Shown: positions 23,180 to 32,034, counted from the first letter of the stretch. The stretch is 33,351 bases of DNA from JBBTYG01 sp964418085 (GCA_964418085.1 CAYQKB010000005.1:1-33351), one strand, 5' to 3'. Notes: generated by a model from the letters alone, not told the origin. A program made the numbers and translations.

Positions 23180-25846
23180 ATGAAATATGATTTTCAAAAA
23201 ATAGAAAAAAAGTGGCAGGAGGCGTGGCGGAAAGAAGGGGTTTACGAACCTGACCTGAAAGAGGCCAAGAATTCCTTCTATAATCTCATGATGTTTCCGT
23301 ATCCTTCTGCGGAAGGATTACACGTCGGGAACATGTATGCGTTTGTTGGCTCCGATATCTATGGCCGGTTCAAAAGAATGCAGGGCAATGATGTGTTTGA
23401 GCCGATTGGGCTTGATGGTTTTGGTATTCACTCGGAAAATTATGCCATGAAGGCGGGGACGCATCCGATGGATCAGGCGAAAATGTCTGCAGAGCGATTC
23501 TACAGACAGCTTGAACAGATTGGAAATGGCTTTGCCTGGGATGAGAAACTCGAGACATACGACCCGGAGTATTATCGCTGGACGCAGTGGCTGTTTGTGC
23601 AGATGTTTAAGCATGGCTTGGCGTACCGGAAAAAACAGGAGGTGAATTGGTGCCCGTCGGATAAAACCGTTTTAGCGGATGAGCAGGTGATACAAAAGCA
23701 AATGGCGAATGGCAAAGGGCATATGGCTTCAGTAGGAGTTTGTGAAAGATGTGGGACGGAAGTTATAAAAAAAGAGCTTGAGCAGTGGTTTTTCAAAATT
23801 ACCAATTATGCGGAGCGACTTCTTGGGAATTTAGAACAGCTTGATTGGTCCGAGAAAATAAAGGTTGCCCAGAGAAATTGGATAGGCAAGTCGGAGGGGG
23901 CAATAATAAAGTTTAAAGTTGAAAGTTTAAAGTTGAAAGTTGGAGAAGTAGAAGTATTTACCACGCGGCCGGATACTCTTTTTGGGGCGACATATTTAGT
24001 GGTGGCACCGGAGCATGAGATTATATCAAAAATTAAAAATCAAATATCAAATCTAAAAGATGTCGAAGCGTATATCAAGAAAGCTAAGGCAAAATCACAA
24101 GAAGAACGCGCGCTGGGCGACAAAGAAAAAACCGGAGTGGAGCTTAAAGGGGTGAAGGCAATTAATCCGGCGAATGGAGAAGAAATTCCAATCTGGGTGG
24201 CGGATTATGTCTTGGCCTCGTATGGCACAGGAGCAATCATGGCTGTGCCTGCACACGACGAACGGGATTTTGAGTTTGCGAAGAAATATAATTTATCGAA
24301 TGCGTTCGTAATAGAGCCGAAGGAAGATTGGTTTAAAAAGTGGATTGAAGTAATGACAAAAGAAATGAAGGAGGAATACTCTCCAACTTTGGAATTTGTA
24401 AGGAAGCGCTATCTTACTTCCAACGGTTCTGATTTTCCAGAAGCGTATACCGGTGATGGGAAATTAATCAACTCTGGGAAATTTACTGGGATAGAGTCAG
24501 AAAAGGCAAAATGGGAAATTACGAAATTTGTCGGGGGTGAGCGAAAGACTCAATATCGCCTTCGCGACTGGCTTATTTCTCGCCAACGATATTGGGGGCC
24601 GCCGATTCCCATCATGTACTGTCGTACATGCTGGGAAAACTTAAAACATAAAACTGAAAACTTAAAACTTAGGAAGGGGATAGATTATACGGTTTTTGAT
24701 GGGAAGGAATATATAATTCATACTGTTCCGGAAAAAGATCTGCCGGTGGAGTTGCCGTATATAAAAGATTTTCGACCTACGGGAAGGGACGAGTCGCCGC
24801 TTGCGGAGCATAAAGAATTTTATGAGGTGAAATGTCCAACGTGCGGCGGGAAAGCCCGGCGTGAGACCGACGTTTCGGACACATTTCTTGATTCTGCTTG
24901 GTACTACCTCGGTTATATCACTCTCGGAAATCAAAAATCAAAAATCAAAAATCAAAAATTTATTTTGGAACCCGAAGTAATTAAGAAATGGTTGCCGGTT
25001 TCAATGTACATCGGTGGGGCGGAGCACGCGGTTCTCCATCTTCTCTACGTTCGGTTTGTTGCGATGGCGCTCTACGATTGGGAAGAGATCGGTTTCGAAG
25101 AGCCGATGAAAAAATTCCGTGCACATGGGTTGCTCATTAAAGACGGTGCTAAAATGTCGAAGTCGAAGGGAAATGTGATTAATCCGGATGCATATATAGA
25201 AAATTTTGGAGCTGATGCGCTTCGGATGTATTTGATGTTTATCGCTCCTTTTGAGCAAGGCGGGGATTTCCGTGATCAAGGGATTTTGGGCGTGACGAGA
25301 TTTTTGGAACGAGCCTGGAAGTTGCAAGATAGTGCTTTGGATAAAAAACGGAAGACGTCGATTGATCAGAAAATTAAAAGATTGCTCCATCAGACGATTA
25401 AAAAAGTCGGGGAAGACATCGAGCATCTCCGTTATAACACCGCGATTAGCGCACTTATGATTTTACTTAATGAATTTGAAAAAACTGATAACTTAGAAAC
25501 TTCAAACTTAGAAACTTCAAACTTAGAAACTTTCATAAAGCTCCTCGCTCCGTTCGCGCCGCATATCGCCGAGGAGATATGGCGGAATGTGCTTGGCAAT
25601 AAAATCTCGATTCATCTCACGCAGTGGCCGACATATGAGGAGAAGTTTATACACGAAGAAAAATTTACCCTTGTAATCCAAGTTAACGGAAAGCTGCGTG
25701 ATAGTATCGAGGTTGAAATGGGACTCAGCGAAAAAGAGGCGAGTGAGCGAGCTTTGGCGCAGAAGCGTATAATAGATATCGTAGGCTCCGCGAAGCCAAA
25801 ACGGATTATTTTCGTTCCGAATAAACTTATAAATATCGTACTCTAG
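23180..25846 (+). CDS. leuS: Leucyl-tRNA synthetase
   Basis: Charges tRNA-Leu; 888 residues, longer than the ~860 usual in bacteria. HIGH-type motif HVGN (48-51) after MMFPYPSAEGL; CP1 editing domain with TTRPDTLFGATYLVVAPEHE; RQRYWGPPIPIMYCRTC; KMSKS at 658-662; anticodon-binding and C-terminal domains (VIQVNGKLRDSIEVE). At least five Lys/Asn/Glu-rich inserts are encoded by 7-base arrays: VESLKLKV (23911), SKIKNQISNLK (24022), ENLKHKTENLKLRKG (24639), GNQKSKIKNQKF (24928) and a NLETS triplet (25483). Most sit where other LeuRS have surface loops, and the catalytic motifs are intact, so the enzyme is expected to work. Confidence 0.96.
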   Translation: MKYDFQKIEKKWQEAWRKEGVYEPDLKEAKNSFYNLMMFPYPSAEGLHVGNMYAFVGSDIYGRFKRMQGNDVFEPIGLDGFGIHSENYAMKAGTHPMDQAKMSAERFYRQLEQIGNGFAWDEKLETYDPEYYRWTQWLFVQMFKHGLAYRKKQEVNWCPSDKTVLADEQVIQKQMANGKGHMASVGVCERCGTEVIKKELEQWFFKITNYAERLLGNLEQLDWSEKIKVAQRNWIGKSEGAIIKFKVESLKLKVGEVEVFTTRPDTLFGATYLVVAPEHEIISKIKNQISNLKDVEAYIKKAKAKSQEERALGDKEKTGVELKGVKAINPANGEEIPIWVADYVLASYGTGAIMAVPAHDERDFEFAKKYNLSNAFVIEPKEDWFKKWIEVMTKEMKEEYSPTLEFVRKRYLTSNGSDFPEAYTGDGKLINSGKFTGIESEKAKWEITKFVGGERKTQYRLRDWLISRQRYWGPPIPIMYCRTCWENLKHKTENLKLRKGIDYTVFDGKEYIIHTVPEKDLPVELPYIKDFRPTGRDESPLAEHKEFYEVKCPTCGGKARRETDVSDTFLDSAWYYLGYITLGNQKSKIKNQKFILEPEVIKKWLPVSMYIGGAEHAVLHLLYVRFVAMALYDWEEIGFEEPMKKFRAHGLLIKDGAKMSKSKGNVINPDAYIENFGADALRMYLMFIAPFEQGGDFRDQGILGVTRFLERAWKLQDSALDKKRKTSIDQKIKRLLHQTIKKVGEDIEHLRYNTAISALMILLNEFEKTDNLETSNLETSNLETFIKLLAPFAPHIAEEIWRNVLGNKISIHLTQWPTYEEKFIHEEKFTLVIQVNGKLRDSIEVEMGLSEKEASERALAQKRIIDIVGSAKPKRIIFVPNKLINIVL
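23911..23945. repeat. Intragenic heptamer array GTTKAAA in leuS
   Basis: GTTTAAA, GTTGAAA, GTTTAAA, GTTGAAA, GTTGGAG. It lies at the edge of the editing domain and encodes VESLKLKVGE. Confidence 0.85.
24022..24056. repeat. Intragenic heptamer array AAAATCA-type in leuS
   Basis: TATATCA, AAAATTA, AAAATCA, AATATCA, AATCTAA in register. It encodes ISKIKNQISNLK, just after APEHE of the editing domain. Confidence 0.7.
24639..24673. repeat. Intragenic heptamer array ACTTAAA in leuS
   Basis: ACTTAAA, ACATAAA, ACTGAAA, ACTTAAA, ACTTAGG in register. It follows MYCRTC and encodes NLKHKTENLKLR. Confidence 0.85.
24928..24962. repeat. Intragenic heptamer array AAATCAA in leuS
   Basis: Four exact AAATCAA units plus AAATTTA. 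It encodes NQKSKIKNQKF between TLG and ILEPEV. Confidence 0.9.
25483..25534. repeat. Intragenic 7/15-base array in leuS
   Basis: Units AACTGAT, AACTTAG, AAACTTC, then AAACTTAG/AAACTTC alternating, giving a 15-base period and a pentapeptide NLETS repeated three times. It lies in the anticodon-binding domain. Confidence 0.82.
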
Positions 25847-25850
25847 AACT

Positions 25851-27110
25851 ATGGCAGGAAAAATATTTATTTTTATCTTAGCGCTTGTTGTCATAACTTT
25901 CGCAATTCGTTTTTCGACGACGCTGCCGGCAGTGCAAAATTCACATACTGCTTCTTCGAGCCCGGCAGTCGCTACCGGAACTGTAGCGAGCGGGGTGGCT
26001 TCGGGGACTCCAGCGGCCGGACCTACTGGGACAGGCACGCATATCAGTGCTCCGTCTTCCGGCGGTCATCCGACGGTGCCCGTGAAGCAGACTCAACCCA
26101 TGGTCACAGGCCATTCGATTGTCATTTCTTCGCCTGCGCTCGGTGATACATACGCCCAAGGAAGCAAGATTACTTTGAAGTGGTCGGTAAATGGAATAGA
26201 CCTAGCCCATAATTTGGTTTTCGATCTTGTGTCCGATGCTTCGCCTGCGACAGACGTAGTTTTTTTTATCGGGCCTGACCCCGCACGTTATAAGGGAGGG
26301 GCTGATACGTGGGTTGTTCCGGAGACGGTTGCTCCCGGAACATATCGTATTCGGATTACCGATGCCGCATATGTTCCTACGGTGGTGGCATTTTCGGGCG
26401 CGTTTACAGTGACGCCGTTTGTGGCTGCTATTGCTACGTCGTCAATCCCTCAAGGATTTACTCGGAGCGATCTCTCCCCCTATTTCCATGAAATTTTATT
26501 TTCAGGCGTGAGTCGAGCTGCACTGACGCTCTCTGCGAGCTTTAGCGGAGGCGGGCACATTGATGTGAATGGCTGGTTTATCAAGTCCCGGAGAGGTGGG
26601 CAGACTATTCCGCAGGCGGTTAATGTATATGATCCCCTGGGGCTCACGCCGGAAACGGATATCATTCTTACATCCGGCGATCAGATCCATATGTATTCGT
26701 CGGTGAGCGGAGTCGGAAAAAATTTCAGGATTAACAGATGCATTGGGTATCTTGCAAAAGACAATAGATTCAGTCCGGCGTTGCCGAGCTATTGCGAGTG
26801 GCCAGTCATAAGCGACCAGGAGTTTTATAATTTCACGAGCAAGTGTCAGGATTATCTTTCGTCACGATTGGGATCGTGCAGTATTTCAGACTTCAATTCT
26901 TCCGGACTTTCCCAATATGATTACGGATGTCAGGATTATTTCAAAACAGTGAATTTTAAAGGATGTTTTGATTCACATGCCGGAGACAAAAATTTTCTCA
27001 CCAATCAAATTTGGGTATGGACTGCGAATCCCGATCTTGTGGACGCCCGGCATGACCGCGTCATGTTATTCGACAATTCCGGCTTGTACGTAAGCGAGTA
27101 CGATTACTAG
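25851..27110 (+). CDS. Secreted/membrane-anchored protein with Kre9/KNH-like and lamin-tail-like domains
   Basis: 419 residues. An N-terminal hydrophobic segment (about 4-21) acts as signal or anchor, followed by a Ser/Thr/Gly/Pro linker (25-90). A Kre9/KNH-like beta domain spans about 92-188 (ISSPALGDTYAQGSKITLKW), related to the domain in the protein at position 1. Next (about 200-300) comes a region I read as lamin-tail-like: LTLSASFSGGGHIDVNGWFI, LTSGDQIHMYSS, FRINRCIGYL. A Cys-rich end follows (CIGYL, YCEW, KCQDYL, SCSI, GCQDYF, GCFD) with the final LLYVSEYDY-like strand, suggesting disulfides outside the cell. The same domain order is familiar from Patescibacteria surface proteins (from memory). 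It starts five bases after leuS and converges with the protease gene. Confidence 0.75.
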   Translation: MAGKIFIFILALVVITFAIRFSTTLPAVQNSHTASSSPAVATGTVASGVASGTPAAGPTGTGTHISAPSSGGHPTVPVKQTQPMVTGHSIVISSPALGDTYAQGSKITLKWSVNGIDLAHNLVFDLVSDASPATDVVFFIGPDPARYKGGADTWVVPETVAPGTYRIRITDAAYVPTVVAFSGAFTVTPFVAAIATSSIPQGFTRSDLSPYFHEILFSGVSRAALTLSASFSGGGHIDVNGWFIKSRRGGQTIPQAVNVYDPLGLTPETDIILTSGDQIHMYSSVSGVGKNFRINRCIGYLAKDNRFSPALPSYCEWPVISDQEFYNFTSKCQDYLSSRLGSCSISDFNSSGLSQYDYGCQDYFKTVNFKGCFDSHAGDKNFLTNQIWVWTANPDLVDARHDRVMLFDNSGLYVSEYDY

Positions 27111-27121
27111 AATCCGGATTT

Positions 27122-28174
27122 TTAGGTTCTTTCCGCGAGTTTCACTTTTGCGATGAACTGTTTTTCTCCCCGGAGGACAAGAAACTTTGCATCGTCGCCG
27201 ACATTCATGGTTTCCAAAACATCCTGGATTGGGTGATCGAAATCTAGTTTCTTTCCGTTACATTCAAGGAGGATATCTTTTTCCCTTAGACCCGCTTTTT
27301 CCGCCGGGCTTCCGGGCGTTACACCCGGGTCGTGTGGAGTTTCGCGTATTATCATCGCGCCGGAATCAACCGACAGGTTCATTTTTTCTTTGAGGGTTTC
27401 ATCGATCATAATGTATCTGATTCCCAAAAGAGGCCGACAGATTCTTCCGATTGTCTGTATGTCGTGGAGGTCTCGTTCGGCGGCGTTTATCGGTATCGCG
27501 AAGCTGATACTCTGTGCTCCATAGATGACCGCAGTGTTTATGCCGATCGCTTCTCCGCTTAGATTGACCAGTGGCCCTCCCGAGTTGCCGACGTTGATCG
27601 CGGCATCCGTCTGTATGAGCCCCCGCATTTCCTGTGGCGGAGCTTTCGGATCTGCTTTTGCCGTAATTGCGCGCGAAAGCCCAGAGACGATTCCCATAGA
27701 GACGGTATTTTTGAATATTCCGAGTGCGTTTCCGGTCGCAATCACAATTTCTCCGAGCGTGAGCTTTGTTGCGTCCCCCAAGCGAACCACCGGGAGCAGC
27801 CCGGCACTCTCAATTTTAAGTATTGCAACGTCGTTGATCGGATCGCGACTCATTACGACGGCTGGAAATTTTTTACCATCATTGGTAATCACGGAATATT
27901 GTGCCTTGTTGTCGTTTACGACATGTTTGTTTGTCAGTATGATGCCGCTTTGATTTACGATGAATCCGGATCCTCCGCCCACTTGCACCATTCCGTCTTT
28001 GTCGGCAAAAATTTTCGGCAATTTGGAATTCTTTTTTTCCGGCTTGCCAAGGGAGAGCGGATAGAGCTCCCGCGGAATTTCCTTTTCGAGGTCTTCGAGA
28101 TGTTTTGTGATGACGATTGATACCGTTCCCGGCATTACCTGTTTTATTGTTGATGTTATTTGTTCCTGAAGCAT
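27122..28174 (-). CDS. HtrA/DegP-like trypsin-type serine protease with PDZ domain, no signal peptide
   Basis: 350 residues. Chymotrypsin-fold protease with the full catalytic triad: His84 (LTNKHVV), Asp115 (NDVAILKI) and Ser198 (INVGNSGGPL). A single PDZ-like domain follows at about 250-345 (GSPAEKAGLREKDILLECNG). Unlike most HtrA/Deg proteases it lacks any N-terminal signal peptide or membrane segment: it begins MLQEQITSTIKQVMPGTVSI, directly at the first protease-domain helix. It would therefore act in the cytoplasm, unless the start is misread (no better start is visible, as the GH130 stop lies 15 bases upstream). Last gene of a three-gene minus-strand operon. Confidence 0.9.
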   Translation of the reverse strand: MLQEQITSTIKQVMPGTVSIVITKHLEDLEKEIPRELYPLSLGKPEKKNSKLPKIFADKDGMVQVGGGSGFIVNQSGIILTNKHVVNDNKAQYSVITNDGKKFPAVVMSRDPINDVAILKIESAGLLPVVRLGDATKLTLGEIVIATGNALGIFKNTVSMGIVSGLSRAITAKADPKAPPQEMRGLIQTDAAINVGNSGGPLVNLSGEAIGINTAVIYGAQSISFAIPINAAERDLHDIQTIGRICRPLLGIRYIMIDETLKEKMNLSVDSGAMIIRETPHDPGVTPGSPAEKAGLREKDILLECNGKKLDFDHPIQDVLETMNVGDDAKFLVLRGEKQFIAKVKLAERT

Positions 28175-28189
28175 TGGTGTGTGCTCTAT

Positions 28190-30112
28190 TTACTTTTTTA
28201 TTTCTGGAATTGATTCAATGAGGTCGTTTATGTCCGCGTATGCCGCGCCGGTCACTCTATCAGCTCCTCCATAGTATACGATGAGCGAGGTGCCGATTAC
28301 CACTGCGCCGCAAGGGAATACTACGTTCTGAACAACTCCGTCGCGTTCGTAGTTCATATCCGGCCGCAGGATCGGGTTTATGGTTCGGGCGATTACTTTT
28401 GTGGGGTTTTCCCGATCTAGGATCACAGCACCAACCCGATATTTATTGCTTGCTTCCGCGATGCCGTGGTAGAGCATGAGCCAGCCCTTGGGTGTTTCTA
28501 TCGGAGGAGAAGCGAGTCCAATTCTCTTGTTGTCCCAGCTGTCCGGTTGCGGTTGGAGTATTATTTTTCCGCCGAGCCATCGATTGTTTCCGAGTTCTTC
28601 GAGGTTGTCTACCGAATCTATCCAGATACTTGATCCGATGCGGTGGATGATGAAAAATTTTCCGTCAATTTTTCTTGGAAACAGAGAGGCGTCTTTGTCG
28701 TCTATGTTTGAAGGGGATATGATTTTCGGTTTTGCCCAATTCCACTTCTCGGAGAAAAAGTCAGACGCGGCGATGGACGTAAGCGCAACGCGGGGCGGGT
28801 TTATTCCGTCGAATGCCGTATAGCACATATAAACGGTGTCGCCGATTTTTACGAGCCGGGGATCTTCGCACCCCGAGTTGCCGCCGGATTGCTTTTTGTT
28901 TTCAAAGTCTTCGCGGGGGATATATGCCGGAGCGGGGGAACGGCTCACGATCGTGGTGCCGTCGGTGCTTGTTGCGTATCCCAATACCGACGTATTGTCT
29001 TCGCCCATTGCCCGGTAGAGAATATGTACTTTTTTTCCGTCGTAGAGCGCTGCCGGATTGAATGTCGCCTTCGCCTCCCATGGATTTTTCGCGTCGGGGG
29101 TTATGATCGGGTTGTTTTCCACGCGTTTAAGCTTCACGAGCTTTAACTGCGGAGAAAACAGTTCGTCGAAAAATATTTTTTCTTTCGCGACGGCGAGGCA
29201 GCAGGTGGTGTCTGCGGCGCCATAATAGAGAAATAATTTTCCCTTATCGAACAGTGCCCCTGATGGAAAAACAATCTTCGGGACTCTCCCGTATTCCTCG
29301 TATTCTTCCTGCGGCACGAGAAACGGTTCGGATGTTTGCGCGATTATCTCCAGCGGGTTTTTGAGATCAAGGAGTGCCGCTTCGATACCGAAGACGCGGC
29401 GAGCCGGAGTGAAATAATCTTTGATGTATGCGTAGATGAGTAGCCAGCCATATTTTGTTTTGATCGGCGGAGCTCCAACTTCCACGTGATCCTGCGGGGA
29501 GCGTTGAAGCGCAATCGTATTCGAATCTGTCGATTGCAGCCAGTGGTCCCAGTATTTCGGCGACCACATATCTTTTTCCTTATTGAACAGCGCGAGAGCG
29601 ATTTTTGCCGGCGGTTTGTCGCTGTTTACCGTAAGGAGCGCCGCAATTTTCCCTTTTATTTTTCCGGGGAATAACGTCATTGCTTTTGAATTGAACGTCG
29701 TCGCGGAATGCTTTTCTATTTTTTTGAAATCCTTTGTTATTGCGATGCCAACTTTTATTCCTTCCGCGGAAAATGGGTATGTGGAAAGTGCAGTGTAGAA
29801 GATATAGAATTTCCCGCCCATTTTTGTGATCCGGGGGTCTTCACATCCAAATTTTTCCCATTCGAATTCCGGCCGTATCAATTCGCGGCGATTTTTAAAA
29901 TGTATTCCGTCGGCAGCGACTGCGTGTCCTATTGATGATATCTCGAGGTGTTTTCCGTCTACGGTCCGTTCTCTAGAGATCGCCCGATATACGAGGTATG
30001 TTTTCGCTCCGGACTTTATTGCCGAGCCGTTGAATGTGGCCTCCGATTCCCATTCATTTTCTTTATCCGGAAGAAGGATTGGATTTTCCGATGATCTCGT
30101 GAAGAGCGCCAT
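28190..30112 (-). CDS. Tandem GH130-type glycoside phosphorylase/hydrolase (two modules)
   Basis: 640 residues made of two five-bladed beta-propeller modules (about 1-320 and 328-635). Each has the GH130 signature: FGCEDPR (residues 88-94, Asp92) and SGCEDPR (413-419, Asp417), where the Asp is the proton donor in characterised mannoside phosphorylases. Each module repeats the entry motif ENPILLPD / NNPIITPD, ATFN, YLVYRA / HILYRA, VEVGAPPIKTKYGWLLIYAY / LASPPIETPKGWLMLYHGIA and a closing YYGAAD / YYGGAD. No signal peptide: cytoplasmic. GH130 enzymes act on beta-mannosides with phosphate or water; the substrate here is unknown. It is five bases downstream of a paralogous gene. Internal duplication with both active-site motifs kept is unusual. 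Confidence 0.87.
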   Translation of the reverse strand: MALFTRSSENPILLPDKENEWESEATFNGSAIKSGAKTYLVYRAISRERTVDGKHLEISSIGHAVAADGIHFKNRRELIRPEFEWEKFGCEDPRITKMGGKFYIFYTALSTYPFSAEGIKVGIAITKDFKKIEKHSATTFNSKAMTLFPGKIKGKIAALLTVNSDKPPAKIALALFNKEKDMWSPKYWDHWLQSTDSNTIALQRSPQDHVEVGAPPIKTKYGWLLIYAYIKDYFTPARRVFGIEAALLDLKNPLEIIAQTSEPFLVPQEEYEEYGRVPKIVFPSGALFDKGKLFLYYGAADTTCCLAVAKEKIFFDELFSPQLKLVKLKRVENNPIITPDAKNPWEAKATFNPAALYDGKKVHILYRAMGEDNTSVLGYATSTDGTTIVSRSPAPAYIPREDFENKKQSGGNSGCEDPRLVKIGDTVYMCYTAFDGINPPRVALTSIAASDFFSEKWNWAKPKIISPSNIDDKDASLFPRKIDGKFFIIHRIGSSIWIDSVDNLEELGNNRWLGGKIILQPQPDSWDNKRIGLASPPIETPKGWLMLYHGIAEASNKYRVGAVILDRENPTKVIARTINPILRPDMNYERDGVVQNVVFPCGAVVIGTSLIVYYGGADRVTGAAYADINDLIESIPEIKK

Positions 30113-30117
30113 GGTTT

Positions 30118-31989
30118 TTAGAATTCTACTGCAACGGGTTTTCCGAGTACGGCTTTTTCAGAGTTTTTAAGTTCGCGGAGAAAGTCATCGAGGTTCGCTT
30201 CCGCCACGCAGACAACCGTGTCGGCTCCGCCGTAGTACACAAGGAGTTTTGTATCTATCACCACGGCTCCGCAGGGATATGCGACGCCGGACTTATGACC
30301 GCTATTTTCGTAGTGTTCATTTGGTTCGAGAATCGGTTGGCGTGAACGGTAGAGGACGTGACTGGGGTTTTTCAAATCGAGAAGCATCGCGCCGAGTTTA
30401 TAACGGCCGGAATCCTGTTCTCCGACTGCCTGGTATATAAGCAGCCACCCGTCTTTCGTTTTTATGGGCGGAGCGCCCGCTCCGATTTTTCTGCTGTCCC
30501 AATAGTGCGGTCGGGGACTTATTTTATACCGGCCTTCGAGGTAACTATTTTTAAAATCAAGGTCGTCTACGAAGTCCACGAGGATGTCCGGAAATATCCG
30601 ATGGAAAATGACGTACTTCCCGTCAATTTTTTCGGGAAGAAGGCAGGCGTTTTTGTCCACGATGTCTCTGAATTTCGGATTCTGTTTGAGCATGGCTGGC
30701 GGCTGGGATATGATTTTCGGTTTTTTCCATTGCCAGTTTTTGTCCAAAAAATTTTTGTATGAAATGGAGGTGAGAGCGATCCGCGGAGGGCTCCATCCAT
30801 CGTAGGCGACGTAGAGCATGTATACTTTGTCTCCGATCCGAGTAATCCGCGGGTCTTCGCATCCTCCAAAGCAACCGCCGCCGGACGTGAAAGGGGATAC
30901 GTGCTTATCTTCGGAGAGGAGTATGCCTCCGCCAAGGCTCATGTCTACATATGCGGGTTTGTCGAGACGCTCGTCGAAATTAAAGCCGTTTTTGCTTGAC
31001 GCATATCCTATGACCGAAAGATCCTGGTCGCCAATTGCCCGATAGAGCAAATGAACCGTATCATTTTCGTAGAGCGCCGCGGGATTGAATGTTGCCCGCG
31101 ACTCCCACGAATGCTCTTGGTGCGGACGCATCACCGGATTTCCCTCGAATTTTGAAAGACGAGCTGATACTCTTCCATTTTTTATCCATGGAAGCAGATT
31201 ATTAAATGCGCTTGCGACAATGCCGGACGCAGAGCTCCAATAAAAAATGAGTGAATTTTCCAGTTGCGCAATTCCGATGGGGGAGAGAGCTTCGGCGTTT
31301 TCGCCTTCCTCTTTTTCCCAGATCGGTTCGTCCGCTCTCCACCGAAGATGAGTAGGATTTTCTTTGTCGAAGAGCGCCGCTCCAACAGACACTACGGACT
31401 TTCCATTTTTAACATAATATATAATCAGGATGCCGTCCGTGAGGGTGAAAATTTTTCCAACTTCAAGAGAATGGTTATCAAAATAGTTTTCTCGCGGGGT
31501 GAGAACCGGAAGTTTGATTATATCCCATTTTTTAAGGTCTTTTGAAAACGCCGTGCATATGTTTTTTTCTCCGAAATATAGTGTGTGATTTTTATTATGA
31601 GCGTAGTCAGGGACCACCATTCCCGCTTCCTTGATGTTTGCTACCCGTGAAACTTTTTTCCATGAGATAGCGTTTTTTGACGAGGCGATGTTTAAAACGC
31701 GTTTTGATTTCGGCCCCGATATATATGTGAGAATCTGGCTATTTTTCGATTCTGAAATTTTGAGACGCGGACTTTCCGATTTTATGCTCAGGAGCCCCGT
31801 TACCGCCATCTTTTTTGTCTTTCGCGAAAAGCGGTATCCGTCGTCGCTCTTCGCGACAAAAATTTTCTTCCCGCTTTCGTAGAAAAGATAAATTTCTTTT
31901 TTATGATTCGCAACTCCAATTCCCCGAATTTTTTCGTGTCCGGATGTTTTCGTTTTTTTATTTCCCACTTTCTTTTTTTTTGCAATCAT
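30118..31989 (-). CDS. GH130-type protein with a degenerate N-terminal propeller
   Basis: 623 residues. The C-terminal module (about 281-610) is a complete GH130 domain: GNPVMRP, ATFNPAALY, HLLYRAIGD, GCEDPR (376-381), GAGAPPIKTKDGWLLIYQAV, YYGGAD. The N-terminal module (about 20-275) has the same spacing of propeller strands (IYLFYESGKKIFVAKSDDG, HTLYFGEKNICTAFSKD) but lacks GCEDPR; the corresponding place reads FDNHSLEVGKIF, so it is probably non-catalytic and may bind substrate or mediate assembly. The first 16 residues are very Lys-rich (IAKKKKVGNKKTK). No signal peptide. First gene of the minus-strand operon with the two-module paralogue and an HtrA-like protease. Confidence 0.85.
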   Translation of the reverse strand: MIAKKKKVGNKKTKTSGHEKIRGIGVANHKKEIYLFYESGKKIFVAKSDDGYRFSRKTKKMAVTGLLSIKSESPRLKISESKNSQILTYISGPKSKRVLNIASSKNAISWKKVSRVANIKEAGMVVPDYAHNKNHTLYFGEKNICTAFSKDLKKWDIIKLPVLTPRENYFDNHSLEVGKIFTLTDGILIIYYVKNGKSVVSVGAALFDKENPTHLRWRADEPIWEKEEGENAEALSPIGIAQLENSLIFYWSSASGIVASAFNNLLPWIKNGRVSARLSKFEGNPVMRPHQEHSWESRATFNPAALYENDTVHLLYRAIGDQDLSVIGYASSKNGFNFDERLDKPAYVDMSLGGGILLSEDKHVSPFTSGGGCFGGCEDPRITRIGDKVYMLYVAYDGWSPPRIALTSISYKNFLDKNWQWKKPKIISQPPAMLKQNPKFRDIVDKNACLLPEKIDGKYVIFHRIFPDILVDFVDDLDFKNSYLEGRYKISPRPHYWDSRKIGAGAPPIKTKDGWLLIYQAVGEQDSGRYKLGAMLLDLKNPSHVLYRSRQPILEPNEHYENSGHKSGVAYPCGAVVIDTKLLVYYGGADTVVCVAEANLDDFLRELKNSEKAVLGKPVAVEF

Positions 31990-32025
31990 CTAAAAATCAG
32001 GAGAATAATTCCCTTTGTTATTTTA

Positions 32026-32034
32026 ATTGTATCA
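32026..32034 (-). promoter_or_regulatory. Extended -10 box for the GH130 operon
   Basis: On the minus strand TGATACAAT: TGn plus TACAAT (32031 down to 32026). It would give a leader of about 30 bases before the ATG at 31989. No good -35. It overlaps the end of the 32034-32062 hairpin. Confidence 0.45.

Noticed and set aside
24928..24962. AAATCAA tandem array as a CRISPR or promoter AT-tract
   Set aside because: It is a contiguous 7-base tandem with no spacers and lies in frame inside leuS.
27111..27120. AATCCGGATT palindrome between convergent genes as a terminator
   Set aside because: The palindrome is five bases per arm with no loop room and too short to be a convincing terminator, although T follows it.
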